A stretch of DNA of 64,000 nt, from assembly GCA_000727475.1 (NCBI GenBank), contig KL647325.1, forward strand, positions 299,719 through 363,718, written 5' to 3'. The position numbers and the translations under genes were made by a program. Under the pieces are notes generated by a model. It saw nothing but the letters and a program-made list of their open reading frames with translations. It did not search any database and had not been told where the DNA came from. Shown in pieces: positions 25,103 through 36,587 of this stretch (its first letter is position 1; each line of letters begins with the position of its first letter). The stretch is from Sarcocystis neurona. Its lineage: Eukaryota > Apicomplexa > Conoidasida > Eucoccidiorida > Sarcocystidae.

Positions 25103-28100
25103 ATGAGGACATCATTCATGTGTTCCCGCGTAGGAGGGGGTCGCAGCTCCTGGGGGTTCTTCCTTTCTTTCTGGCTTCTTCAATATGTTGTTACCATAAA
25201 CGACGAGGGCGGGCGATTTTGTTCCGCAGGCCCCTCCAGAGACGGATCGCTTCAAGAAGATGCAGAAAAGGCTGCGGACTTCGCCTCGCGGACACCGGAG
25301 GATGGGGGGCCATCCAACGAAAATTTTGTATTCCGGCTTCCACCCCGGCGGCCACGCCCTGAACCGGCCTCTTCTTCAGGTGCTGACTCAGAGGAGACCA
25401 CAGTTTTCAGTAACCAACGAAGGAGAATTTCTCCGCCTAGACAGGACGAGCAGCATGCGGAAATGAACTTGCGATCTAATGCGGCCATCGTTGCCCCTCC
25501 TCAGCCGCTAGCTTCCATTCCGGTGTGCGTGAAGCCTCACCTGAATATTCTTTTGAATCATGCCTTTGACGTGCTAATCTACAACCAGCAGCGGTATCTC
25601 TTGACCAGAAAGGGAGAAAAGACCGAGAAGCCAGGCTCAGAGAAGATGGGAGAAAACGAGGGAGAGAGAAATAGCAGCTTTGAAGAGGAGAACAAAACGT
25701 CTGGCATTAAAGAGGTGCTGGTGGCGAGAGATTCAGAAGAATTTCAGGGGGAGAGACTCGCGGAGTACATTAGGATGAGCATGCTTCTTGCGTTGATGGG
25801 TCAACCGTACGAATCAGGTCTGTTACCTGGAGTGCCTCAGTGGACAGCAGCTGACGTCAACATAGATAGCGACCCGATGAACCGCGACGAAAATCTCGTT
25901 CTTCCGCCTTTTTCTTCTTCTTCGTTGCCTCCGCCCGCGCTTCAGAACAGATGGGAGCTGGCTTACGCAAGGCTGATTTCACAACTGAAGGCGCCGCGAT
26001 CGGAGAACAATCAACTGACCTCTGCCGAAGAAGCCGCGGGACTCCATCAGTTTTCATACGACACCGCCGTTCTTCGTGATCTCGATGAAAATTGTCAGAT
26101 TGAGGAATTAGCTGCCCTGCTGCAGGACATCGGGCGCGCATCGCTGCCGAATGAACCACAAAAGGCCAGTGTATATCTCCCGCTCCTTACTGCCGATGGT
26201 GAATCCATGGATCTATGGCGCAGCCACATTCTGCGCCATGTCTTCGAACGCTTCACCTTCTCTCCGTGCAGCCCTGAGAAAACAGCAGCAGCCACCACTG
26301 CAACAGCAGCAACGGAGGCGGAAGCAGCAGTGCAGCCCGCCGCAGCACAGAAGGAAGAAAACGATCCCGCTGGAGAAGAGCTACAAGAGGGACAAGGAGA
26401 AGAAGGAGTAGCATTAAAGACAGAACAGAAAGGGGGAAGAAGCGAAACGGAGGCTCACTCTCGTTCGGGTGCTGCGGCGTTGCGGGCTGCGACAAAAGAC
26501 AGTATCGTCGCGTCCTCGTATGCACGGCGGCTCCGTGCAGCGCGCGAAGGAAGAGCAGAAGGAGGAGGGGAAAAAGGAGAAAATCGCACAAGAGGAGGAA
26601 GAGGGGGTGAAGAAGAGAAAGAGGTGGAAGGAAAAGAAGAGGAGGGAGGTGCAAGACGAGAAGCAGAAGACAACCCAAGTTTTCCGAAGTGCCTGCTAAA
26701 TTCAAACTGGAACGGTCTGCATGGGCTGCTGGTGAGAGAACTGCAGCAGCAGTTCTGGATGGCAAGGCCTGCCAGTTCCGCTGCAGCAGTACAGATGATT
26801 CAGCTGACGAGACAGTGGCAGCAACAGCAGGTTGACATGCAGGGGGAAGGCGGGCAGCAGCAGGAGAACGACGCGAGAGGGAAGCAGAGAGGCGAGCAGC
26901 AGCTGTCGCAGCGAGAGGAAGGGCACGTGCAGGAAAAAGAAGAGGGGACGCAGCAGTCAGAGGAAGACGAGGAGGACAGGAAAGACAGGGACGGAGATGA
27001 TTTGATGAAGGAGGAGGAGCGAGGAAGAAGCAAGAGCAGCAACGACAGAAATGACGACGCCGAAGGAGGAGCACCGTGGGAAGCGGAAATATCGATGCGC
27101 TTCCGCTTCTTGAGTATGAAGGACGCACAGCGCATGATGGGTACGTTTCTAACTTCCAACCTACATCCAGAAATGGGCTTTCCTCTGGGGACGAAGCTGC
27201 CGCCTAAGTCGAGAAGCACCAGCAGAAGGAGAGAAGCAGCAGCTGGTGGAGCAGCAAAAAAAGAGCGCGGGACAGAAGAGGGAGAGGAGACAGACGGAGA
27301 CGCAGAAGGAGGAGGAACAGGGGAACTAGGAGAAACAGAGCAAGACGAGGGAGATGAAGGTGGAGAAGTCCCTGACCACTTCGATGCGAGGGAGGCCTTC
27401 CCCGCATGCAAAGAAATCATCGGTCATGTGTGGGATCAAGGAGAGTGCGGCTCGTGCTGGGCCTTCAGCAGCACCACTTCTTTCAACGATCGTGTATGTA
27501 TCAAAAGTGGAGGTACGCATGTATATACGTGTATACGTATATTCACTTTTGTTTCAGTTTTTTCGTCGTATTCTATAGAATATTGGTGTGCATCGAAGGA
27601 ACGAGAGAAACAGGTAACTCCCCGCACACATGCGGACGCAGATAAATCTGCGCGTGGCCACATATTGAGGTCGTTCGACTTCTTACGCGTACACATCTAA
27701 ATCCCTAGTGACACACGTACGTAAAATAGTCTAGTTCACGTGCTTCTTCACATGTACATCGATGTACATACAAGGACAGGTGTAGGCATATTTGCAGCTA
27801 TATTTGTAGCTAAACGTGGATTTATGTGTAGAAATACAGCTGTGTACACGTTCGCACAGAATTAGTTTTCGTAGTTGGCCGTGAGTGTGAAAAAAAGGTT
27901 CCGTTTTTTCGGACTTGTCTTCCCATAAACACGTTTGCTGGATAACTGGTGTCTGTCCGCATACGTAAGAACTGATATGTAGTTGTACGCGTGTGCGTAA
28001 GAACGAGGAGTCATTACTGCACCGAATAACGCAGTACGTATGTGGATGTTTACACGGGAATCTGTTGTATTGTGTTTCCTCAACTACGGGAGCAGCAACT

Positions 28101-31100
28101 GTCACCTCCCCTACACACGTGTATGCGTATGTATGCAGGGTTAGTGTGTGGATGCTTGAAAATGTCTTCTTGTATATAGTCACTGTGAGTACGTCTTTTT
28201 CTTTCTGCCTCCGAGTGTTTTTTTCAGTTGCAGTGAAGACGAAGCAGCTGCTTGCACCTCAACAGTACACATATATATGTCTATATATATATACATGTGA
28301 GTATGTAGGTCAATTTGAATCTAAAATTACGTGCACGTTCGTGGAGTGTGTGTCTGCCTCCGTTTTACGTACTCGTGCAGGCGAAATGAAGCAGCTGCTT
28401 TCACCTCAACATACGACGTCGTGCTGCAGTCCGAGTCTCTGCGCCTCTTACGGATGCAACGGAGGGGAGCCTGGTTTTGCCTGGCGTTGGTTTTCACAAA
28501 AGGTTACTCTCTTCTCTCTTATTTCTGTCTGTGTCTCTCTTCATATGCATACTTTCGTGAACACTGGAACACTCGCTGAGTAGGTAGATAGATTGGTGTG
28601 GATATATATGGGTACGTTACGTATATTGGTGCGATTAGATACGTTGAGATATACGCGTCACTACTCTTATGTGTAGCTATAGACGTGTAGAGAATTAGGC
28701 GGAGAGCTACGTGTGCCTTCTCTACACGTACGTATATATATGCGTGCACACGCAGTGAGAACTGAAGAGGTATACGGAGGTACCTCTGATAGGTGACATA
28801 CGTAGGTAAGTAGTAGGGCTTGTAAAGACTAACGGTTGTCGTTAGATAAACGTGCAACCAGATGTGAACGAGCACGCGTGTACGGGGAGAGCAAGGCACA
28901 ACCTCTGCAGAACACTATCTGCGTGTGTATACGTGCATGTGTGTACACATACACAAATACACGTAGGTCAAAAATCAGACGCATATAAACGTATATATAT
29001 ATATGTATGGGTGCAAGCCTCTGCTGCGTCCTTTTTTGCCGCTAGGAATTGACTTCTTTTCGTTATTGTTGTGTACATTCCTCGTCGGTCTCCTCCGTCT
29101 TTTTCTGTGCGTTGAGACTATAGTGCGCTGCACTTAGATCCTGCTTGTGCACGTAACAGCCGGACTTCATAAATATATATATATGTGCATGTGAGTACAC
29201 CTCTGTGCTTCTCTGTACAGACTTCTGTGTTAAGTTGTTCAGTGACTGTGCCTCCTTTGCTGTGTAGGCTTTTTATTCTTGCGGTCCCGTCATGGCACCC
29301 TCTGCATTTGAGTGTGTTTCTCTCTCATTTTCTCCTTTGTCTGCTGTCCCTCCCTATTTCTCCCTCTACGTCTCTTAACTGTCTGTTTGTGTCCAAACGT
29401 GTGAACACTGAGGCAGTCCCTTCCTTTTCACTTTTCGCCTCTCTCCTTCATCCCTCTCGCCTCCAGCATGTGGTAGAGTGGACGGAAGCTGCACGTGCCT
29501 GTTCTTCGACGTTAGTATAGAAGTCCGTGTACGTGTATGCATCCGTGTTGCTTGTACACATATGTGCGTGTACATGCGTACATATGCGGATGCACAAAAA
29601 AGTGTGAATACGTTGGTACTTCCGTTTTCCCTCGTCCTACGCTGTGCCTACTTCTGTTGCATTATCTCCTGTGTCCCGTGTTTCTCCTTCGAAGAAGCCG
29701 TAAGTGGTGGGATGTCAGGCTGCCTACCCGGCTTGCACGTGTGTCCACATGTCTGAGTGAAACGTACCTCTTTTCATTTGTAGGCATCTGCTTCTTGAAT
29801 TTCCTTTCGCTGTGTGTCTCATGCTGCTGCACCGCCTCACGGTCGGTTTTTCCCATTCGTTTTGCTATCTTTTACAGGGGGTCGTATCGGGGGGGGACTA
29901 CGACACGCTGCACGCCGGAAAGAGCTGCTGGCCTTACGAAATCCCGTTCTGCAACCATCACGCGAACGCTCCCTTTCCAGACTGCTCTGCAGATGAGGGA
30001 CGTACGCGTACTCCCGTATGCCGTTCCGAGTGTGAAGAAAAAGAATACACGGAAAAGGTCCGGCCTTTTGCACAGGTAGGAACTGCCGTGCGGTTTTCAG
30101 TCAGTTGGGTGAAGACCACTTTTTACTGAACGCATGTGCGTAGGTGTTTGCAGATGTGTATGCGGATATTCACAGGCAGACGTATATTTTGCAGCTTGGT
30201 GTGACCGTCATGCCGGATGTGAGGAGCAAAGGTACCAGAAAGAAAAAGCGTCTCTCGTGTATATGATTCTACGTATGTATATATTTGTACGTGTACGTAT
30301 GAGTGTCTGTCTGAATGTATTATACGCCGCCTACATAGTTTATCTGTATATCCCGTTCACATGCCGCTGCGCACTTGTCTGTGACTTCTTCATCAAGCAT
30401 ATGGATATCCCTTAGCTACGAGTACGCTGGCTTAGAGACAAGGGTACACACATACGTATACATATGATAAGCGCGCGTCACATATTGAAAATTGTAGGTC
30501 TGTAGTTCTGTGTATGATTTTGATACTTGCGTCAATATTTTTTGCCCACGTTTCTAGTAAAACGGCCGCAAACCTGCCCCTTAATTTCCAGACGTGTGAG
30601 TATTAGCCTCGTGTGCGCTGACGTTCCTGGTGGTAAAGTGAAAGTTGGTGTTGATGCTGCTGTGCGACAGCTTGGGTGCTTACGACTGCCGAGGTCTCTG
30701 ACTGCTCGTGCGATCTTTCCCGCTGCGTACGCCGCTGCTAATGTTGTCTATTGCTGCTGCGACTGCTTGGGTTTTGATGCTGTAGGCTCCTGTCACTGCA
30801 GTGTTTGCTGCTGCTGATGCTGTTGCGGGTGTTGTTTGTTGCTGGTTCTGTGGCTGTGACTTTGCTGCTGACGCTATGGCTATTGCCGCTGAGTAGTATT
30901 TGGCACCCTGTTCTTGCCACTGCTTTCTCCGCTGGTACTTCTGACGGTGCGGCTGCCCCTCCTGCTGCTGTGGCTACTGTGTTGCTGTTGCTCTTTGGTT
31001 ATATTTGTGCGTCTGTTACTACAACTGTTGATGTTGCTCTTGCTGCTACTGCTGTTGCAGGACCTGCACTACGCTGCACGTACTTTTTCATTCCCCACCC

Positions 31101-33116
31101 GGATGCATGCGAAGAAGGACCTCATGCGGGCTGGTAGCATTTCTGCCTCTTTTGTTGTCTACGAGGATTTCTTAAATTACAAAGACGGGGTTTACAAACA
31201 CGTCTACGGTTTACCTCTCGGGGGACATGCCGTCAAGGTTATTGGGTACGCGTTAAAACCTGTGTAATTCTACCTCCAGGTGCTGGTGCTACTCGTGTAC
31301 TTCTGACTGAGCTGCGGCAACAGGAGGAGCCTTCGGTCACCCGTTCTGCTGTCCTCTTTCCTGTGGTGATTGCGCCTCCCGAGCGGTGCTGCTGTTGCTC
31401 GTGCGATGCTCCGCCTGCTGCGTCTGCTGCTGCCTGCGTGTCTTCTGCTGCATCTGCTGTTACGGGTCGTGCTGTACGCGCTACATTTCTGTTTGTTCTG
31501 AGGCTTGTGCTACACCTGACGATGCTTGTGCCGTGTGCTTTTGCTGCTGTTTCCGTGTCTCTGCTGCCTGTGCTGCTGTTGCTTTACCTGTTGCCCTGCA
31601 TGCGGTGCCGTGTCCCGACGCAGCTGGGGCGTAGAAGAAGACGAAGAGTACTGGCTGATGATAAACAGCTGGAATCTCTTTTGGGGAGCAAGTGGATCTG
31701 CCAAGCTCAAAATGGGAGAGGCAGGTTCGTCTTCATGCATGTAAATATGGATACAGCGTAACGGGTTTGTCCCCGTGCTTATATATATATATAGATGACG
31801 GTCTGTGTGCGTACGCATACACATACACATATACGTTTGTGTAGGTGGGTAAGCATATATCTGTGTAAATTTAAGTCATCTGCGTAGCCGTTGTGACACG
31901 CGTAGACACGTGCGACCAATTCAAGTGAGGCAGCCAAGGTCTTTCCCATTCATCAAAAAAGCGTCTTTGCATCTGCAGCTGTATCTCTGTGAGCATCGAG
32001 TGGAAGAAGCATCTGCTCGTTAACTCCACAGATACAGGATTCTTCTTACGTTAGTCTCCAGTGGCAAAATTATCTGCGTGTGCTTACGTATACAGGAGAG
32101 AAACATATATACGTGATCCTTTTTGTATGTTTCGTGTGGCAGCCGCACGGCCTCGGACTTATAATTGCCCACGTCAGTGAACAAGTATGTATGTACAGAA
32201 TGTTGCGAGCGTGTATTTTATATATATATATATACGTACATACACGCAGTGGGAAGCGCATACATATAAATATACATATATATATATATGTACCTGTTAA
32301 GCTTTTGTCTTGAGCTCAGGACGTGTATATATATATATATATATATGTACATACATAAATATATATATATATGTATGTGGATGGAGATTTGTATACGTCC
32401 ACTCAGATAGTGCGTACTTGCAGTATGCCTGGGCGTGTAAGCACACGCTGACGATGTTACATGCATGTGTAAATACATCCGCGTGTATACGTAGATAACA
32501 AGTGTATGCAGAGACACTGCATCATTCAAAATCGAAGACGGAACAGGGCTGCAATGACAGAAAACACAAAGAGGTGTATGCTCAGATTAAAGGGCAGACA
32601 AATTGTCATTACAGTCCCGGCCTGCATGTGGTTTACAGACAGGCGTCTATACTTACGTGTAGATATATATATATATATATTTGCAGAGAGAAAGAATCGC
32701 GTATGAATGTAATATTAATGGTGCGTTCCACGTGGGTACCCGCTCTGCGTCACCACGACCTCGTTATTGTTAGAGGATATTTCGTTGGTTTCACTTTCAG
32801 CAGGAACAGCACCACCGTGTACACGAGGCAGGCGGTAGTGTACGTATGCGCAGCAATGAAAGAGTCTTTGTACAGACTAATAATAGCAGCAGTAGCGATA
32901 AATCAGGAGGGAAGTTTTTTTCCGTTTTGAGGATGCGGCATCACCAGCAGATGGAGCACTGCCTGCAGAAGGAGAAGAGCGGGCTGCTGTGTTGTTTCTG
33001 CAGCGTTACGTTTACATAAGCAGGCAGAAAATTTAAAATGGAATCCTCTAGGCAGTAGCGTCGTCCGCGTGTCCGCGCTTCTGCGGTGTAGCAGCAGTCT
33101 GAATACGTACACGTGA
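25103..33116 (+). CDS. cathepsin B-like cysteine protease, six exons
   Basis: Exons 25103..27512, 28381..28502, 29878..30075, 31061..31245, 31624..31724 and 32932..33116 give 1066 residues with agreeing phases. The chosen ATG precedes a hydrophobic segment (GFFLSFWLLQYVV, about 17-29), likely a signal or signal-anchor. Residues up to about 760 form a very long propeptide with Glu-, Gln- and Ala-rich tracts. The papain-fold domain follows: HFDARE, DQGECGSCWAF with catalytic Cys785, DRVCI, CASYGCNGG, VVSGGDYDT, an occluding-loop-like CWPYEIPFCNHH with paired His, SFVVYEDFLNYKDGVYKHV, GGHAVKVIGWG with catalytic His, and YWLMINSWN with catalytic Asn. DRVCI, the VSGG block and the occluding loop are cathepsin B rather than C or L features. 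The last exon restores the family's CGI motif, but continues as CGITSR and an atypical Arg/Cys-rich tail. Coccidian cathepsin B acts in secretory or vacuolar compartments; where this one acts is inference. The first five exons are secure; the last exon is less so. Confidence 0.9.
27513..28380 (+). other. cathepsin intron 1, with a duplicated piece of the next exon
   Basis: GTACGCAT donor, ACTCGTGCAG acceptor. Besides ACGTA-type simple sequence it contains 28234-28273, a near copy of the start of the following exon, also preceded by a T tract and CAG. Confidence 0.7.
28503..29877 (+). other. cathepsin intron 2
   Basis: Starts GTTACTC after CAAAAG and ends TTGCTATCTTTTACAG. TACGTA/TATATA simple sequence lies at 28590-29010, and a T/C-rich zone at 29040-29470. 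Confidence 0.6.
30076..31060 (+). other. cathepsin intron 3, CTG/GTT triplet-rich
   Basis: GTAGGAAC donor, TGCTGTTGCAG acceptor. From about 30650 to 31060 the plus strand is a degenerate TGCTGTTGCTGCT-type array that runs into the acceptor and may serve as an extended pyrimidine tract. Open frames across it are an artefact of the triplets. Confidence 0.6.
31246..31623 (+). other. cathepsin intron 4
   Basis: GTACGCGT donor after ATTGG, GTCCCGACGCAG acceptor; filled with the same degenerate GCTGTT/TGCTGC triplet sequence as intron 3. Confidence 0.6.
31725..32931 (+). other. cathepsin intron 5
   Basis: GTTCGT donor (another GT at 31741 is possible), TTTTTTTCCGTTTTGAG acceptor. Dense TA microsatellites lie at 32218-32235, 32275-32290, 32325-32370 and 32665-32680. 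Confidence 0.5.
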
Positions 33117-33714
33117 TTTATTGTGTAGGGTATGCAGCAGTAGCATTGCACACTCAAGGGAAAATGCAAGTGTGTCTTCAATCGTGTACGTTCGATTTAC
33201 TGCTACTGGTGACTGCTGCACAACTCAACGCCGTACTATCCACCCCCGCAAATGCAGAAGAATGTGTACATTTTCTTTGTCATCATGATCCTTTAGCATA
33301 GGCCATAATGGAGTTCTCCAGTGTTCCGTTCTCGGAGAGAGATTTTGTTCTTTTCTAAAGTGCTATTTGCGACCTGAATGGAAAAGCTCTGCTTTCTACT
33401 CGCTTGTCATAAGCAGATGATTCTTCTCCAACTGTCGTCTTTGTCAAACGGGCCTGGGCATGCCATGTTTGCACTGCGGAACTCTAGACGTATCTGAGCT
33501 TGTACAAATTTATATGTAAGGGTATACGTATAGACACTTATATTGTTCTCTCTACATAGGTCTCCCCTTCTTCACATGCACAGCACTCTGCGACTATTTC
33601 AGTTTCGATTCCTGTTTATCATCAGGAGTGCTACTAATACTAGCACTTGCTGTGTGTCTTTTTGAGGCATGGCTCTTAAGGAGTTGCTAGCAGTTCTGGT
33701 TCGTTTCTTCGCAG

Positions 33715-36587
33715 CTCTGCGCAAGAATGGATCAAGCTTTATTGTGGCTTTTCTTTCCTCAGGAAAATACCTGAGTGTTCTGAAACCGCGGGCGTATCGC
33801 CTCTGCTTTCGTCGACCGTATGTTAGTATTGTCAAAAGTTGTTCTCGTTTATACCACCTGTGTGCAGGCCTCGCTGAGACGCGTGGGTCTCTCTGCCCGT
33901 TGCGTGAAGTAGGGGACAGAGGAGGCCACTATTGCAGCACTGCTAATGCCCGTGTTCACGACTGTGTTCGTATAGATCTTTTGTGTCTGTTGGGTTTGCA
34001 CACGTATCGTCGGATGGAGGTAATGTCGCTCTTGTTGTTAAGCCTAATGTTCCGTTGTTTGTGGAACAGGCGTCGATGACAACCTTCTCGCCGGCGATGT
34101 GGTGTGGAAGCCAGAAGCAGAAAAACCAGCACGAGAAGAGAAGCCAAATGATGTGGATCGTTTACCTGTTGGAGATCCAAATGTTCACATTTACAGAGAA
34201 CTGTAGTAAAGAAGAGAACCAGGCAGTTCACCTGGACGGACATCGTGTAGCGTGGTTGAGCGCCTCGGCAGGCTGCAATGCAAAAGGTGGAGGCCGAAAT
34301 AGATGAGCAAGACGTGGGCGCTGCCTGTGGCGAGAATATTCGAGAAAGATGGTGTTGCTGCCTCCCTAGTTAGCGCTGTGACCGGAAGGGGTCTCTTTGG
34401 TGCAGTCGGCACAGAAGGAACGCCGCAAAGGCCTGCCAGGGGAGAGTTGGAGTTTTCTACTGGTAACAGTGAAGTGTTTCTTGAAAACCGCAGCACCGTG
34501 TCTTTTCCGCAGCCCGAAAAGTGTACGATTGACGAAACACCGAGCCTGTTCTGCGGGTGATGACGTCGAAGCTTTGAGAGGTGAATGAGAGGACACAAAG
34601 GCGTCTTCTGAGGCCACGGAAACGCTGCGTTCAGCTCGCCGCCGACGGATCAAGTGTGGCTTCAAAGGACGTATACCTTCGTACACTTGGTATAGAGGGG
34701 GAAAACAACTCATTAGCCATGATTCGCAGCTGGCACAGCGGTCGTGCAGTAATCTTCTGTGAGTGTCTCAGCGTCTTCACGTGATCTTCATGATTTGTTG
34801 CTGACTAGTTCAGTATTTCCCCAAACCTGTAGGTGGCTGCCCATTTGAGTAGCAACTTTCTCAGATCAAAGCAGGGGTAAGAATCCCGTCGGCGTTGATA
34901 AGCTCGTTGTTGCAGGGATAGGCGTTGCTTAATACTGCTGCCGGATGATGATGCATATTACACCGTCAGTTCTCGGGTTTACATATGGCAAGGAAGCCAC
35001 AAGCGGCACTTGCCCAGCAAGCAGCCGTGAGCTGTATTGTATGGCAGAGCGCACATATTTGACAGACATCCTCACGCCTTCGCAGATTCTTTTGTACGCT
35101 GCCGGAGACGAGGCTGCGGGGAATCGTACGCCTATGAGGTGGTCTGTCGAAACTGCACCGGTCAACAAGGGCGGCACGTACGACTGCATACATCAGAAAC
35201 GTACACGCGTTTACACACATATAAATGTGTACGGGGGCTGTCCCTTGGATCCGTGAAGAACTTCTCCTTACTCGTCTGCTGCTGCGAAGGAGCTCGTGCG
35301 TTACCTACTCTCACGTGTGTAAAGCAGCTCAGAGAAGAATACAGTGCTTGCTGCTGCGGCGCGCGACACATATGGCGTATCTACCTCTACATCACACACA
35401 CGAGTAATTCTCTCAATGCATCTCAGTGCATATCCCTCAATGCTGTTGATGTTGGTGGTACGCGGGGAGTTTTTCCAGTGTGTTTGCTCCCACTTGAAAT
35501 GGTGTTACTTGTAAGGTAGTCCTTTGTGCATGTGGCAGTTCACATAGGGAGAGGAGACTGAGCAGTTCCGCACTGTGCCGTAAAGAACGCTTTTAACCTG
35601 CAGTGCGCGCTAACAAGAGCACAAAAGAGGTAGACCTGCGCACGTGTCTGTGCAAGTGATATCTCTAGCACAGGTGGGTGAACCAGCAGCGGAAAGCCTG
35701 TTTCTGCAGTGTCTGCACGAAAAACAGAGCGCATGTTGCGCATTGTACCCTCCTTAAAGGTAAGTGCGTCAAGCGAAGTGCACGGATACCGAAAGACGGC
35801 TCCAAAGGGCTGTAATGGGTGAGGAAGAGGAGGAAAAACAGCCAGGAATATCTACCTGCACGACCGCGTGTGCTGGAACGGAAGGGTGCGCTGAGTCAGA
35901 TTTTCATGTTGAAGCACCGCAGTGTTTGCGTGCAAATGGTGGAATGTGTGTGCACATATATCTGGACGTACCTACTGCTTTTTTGAAGTTCCATTGTCGT
36001 CTACACGCGATAGTTTTTATATGTCGGCATCATTGCATTCACCGGTGTACGTTTCTTCGTGAGTCGTATACGCGCAGGCAAACGGTTGCATATGCATGCA
36101 TGCGTGACACATATGCCAAGGCTGCAGCGGGCTTACGTGGGAGCAACCGAGCAGTTCTACCCAGACCAAAGGCACAAAAATTGCTCGTTTTCCTGTGGAA
36201 GCTCCTTTACTTGACGGAGGATAACCCACTTATAGCAACCCACTTTGTCGTTAGGATTTCAACGTTCTGCGCTACACGACGCATCACATCGCCCTTGGAG
36301 ACAACGCCTTTCTCTCTCGGGATGAAACGTAGGAAGATGTAAGCTTTTTCCCCCTGTGCTTCTCGACGGGAAATCACCTAAAGCTCGGGTGAGTGTTATA
36401 TGTGTTGCGCGTGTGGGTTTGTACACCTCCACATCCACGTACCCAGTCAGCTGGACGTATTTGTACACACGTATTCTGTTTCGTGTCCAGGGGGGAGGAG
36501 CACTGTACTGTCGTCATCTCCGATGCCGGGCAGGGGTCAAGCGCCTGCTCGAGCGTTGGCGCGCTGGAGCGCCTGGTTTGGCCGTGA
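33715..36587 (+). CDS. unidentified multi-exon gene (best exons at its 3' end)
   Basis: The securest exons are 36255..36328 (phase 0 to 2, encoding DFNVLRYTTHHIALGDNAFL then SRDE, donor AAAC/GTAGGA) and 36491..36587 (after GTTTCGTGTCCAG, completing Thr, then GEEHCTVVISDAGQG, SSACSSVGALERLVWP and TGA). An upstream exon at 35846..35938 (EYLPARPRVLERKGALSQ, FMLKHRSVCVQM) leaves in phase 0 and fits directly. Further left, 35081-35134 (SFVRCRRRGCGESYAYE, donor GAG/GTGGTC, phase 0), 34070..34202 (VDDNLLAGDVVWKPEAE to DPNVHIYREL) and 33715..33817 (SAQEWIKLYCGFSFLRKIPE, donor ACC/GTATGT) are coding-like on the same strand, but I could not join all of them in phase and they may belong to two genes. 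The gene lies downstream of the cathepsin on the same strand. I recognise no family. Confidence 0.45.

Noticed and set aside
26253..27420. Long minus-strand Leu/Ser/Pro-rich frames (291 and 206 codons)
   Set aside because: They are antisense to the Glu/Gln/Ala tracts of the cathepsin prodomain.
30630..31060. Open frames through TGCTGTTGCTGCT sequence
   Set aside because: They lie in cathepsin intron 3; openness results from stop-free triplets.
35880..35940. GCAESDFHVEAP frame as a cathepsin C-terminus
   Set aside because: It lies 4 kb beyond the other exons; the acceptor at 32932 gives CGI in the right phase, and another frame here fits the unidentified gene.
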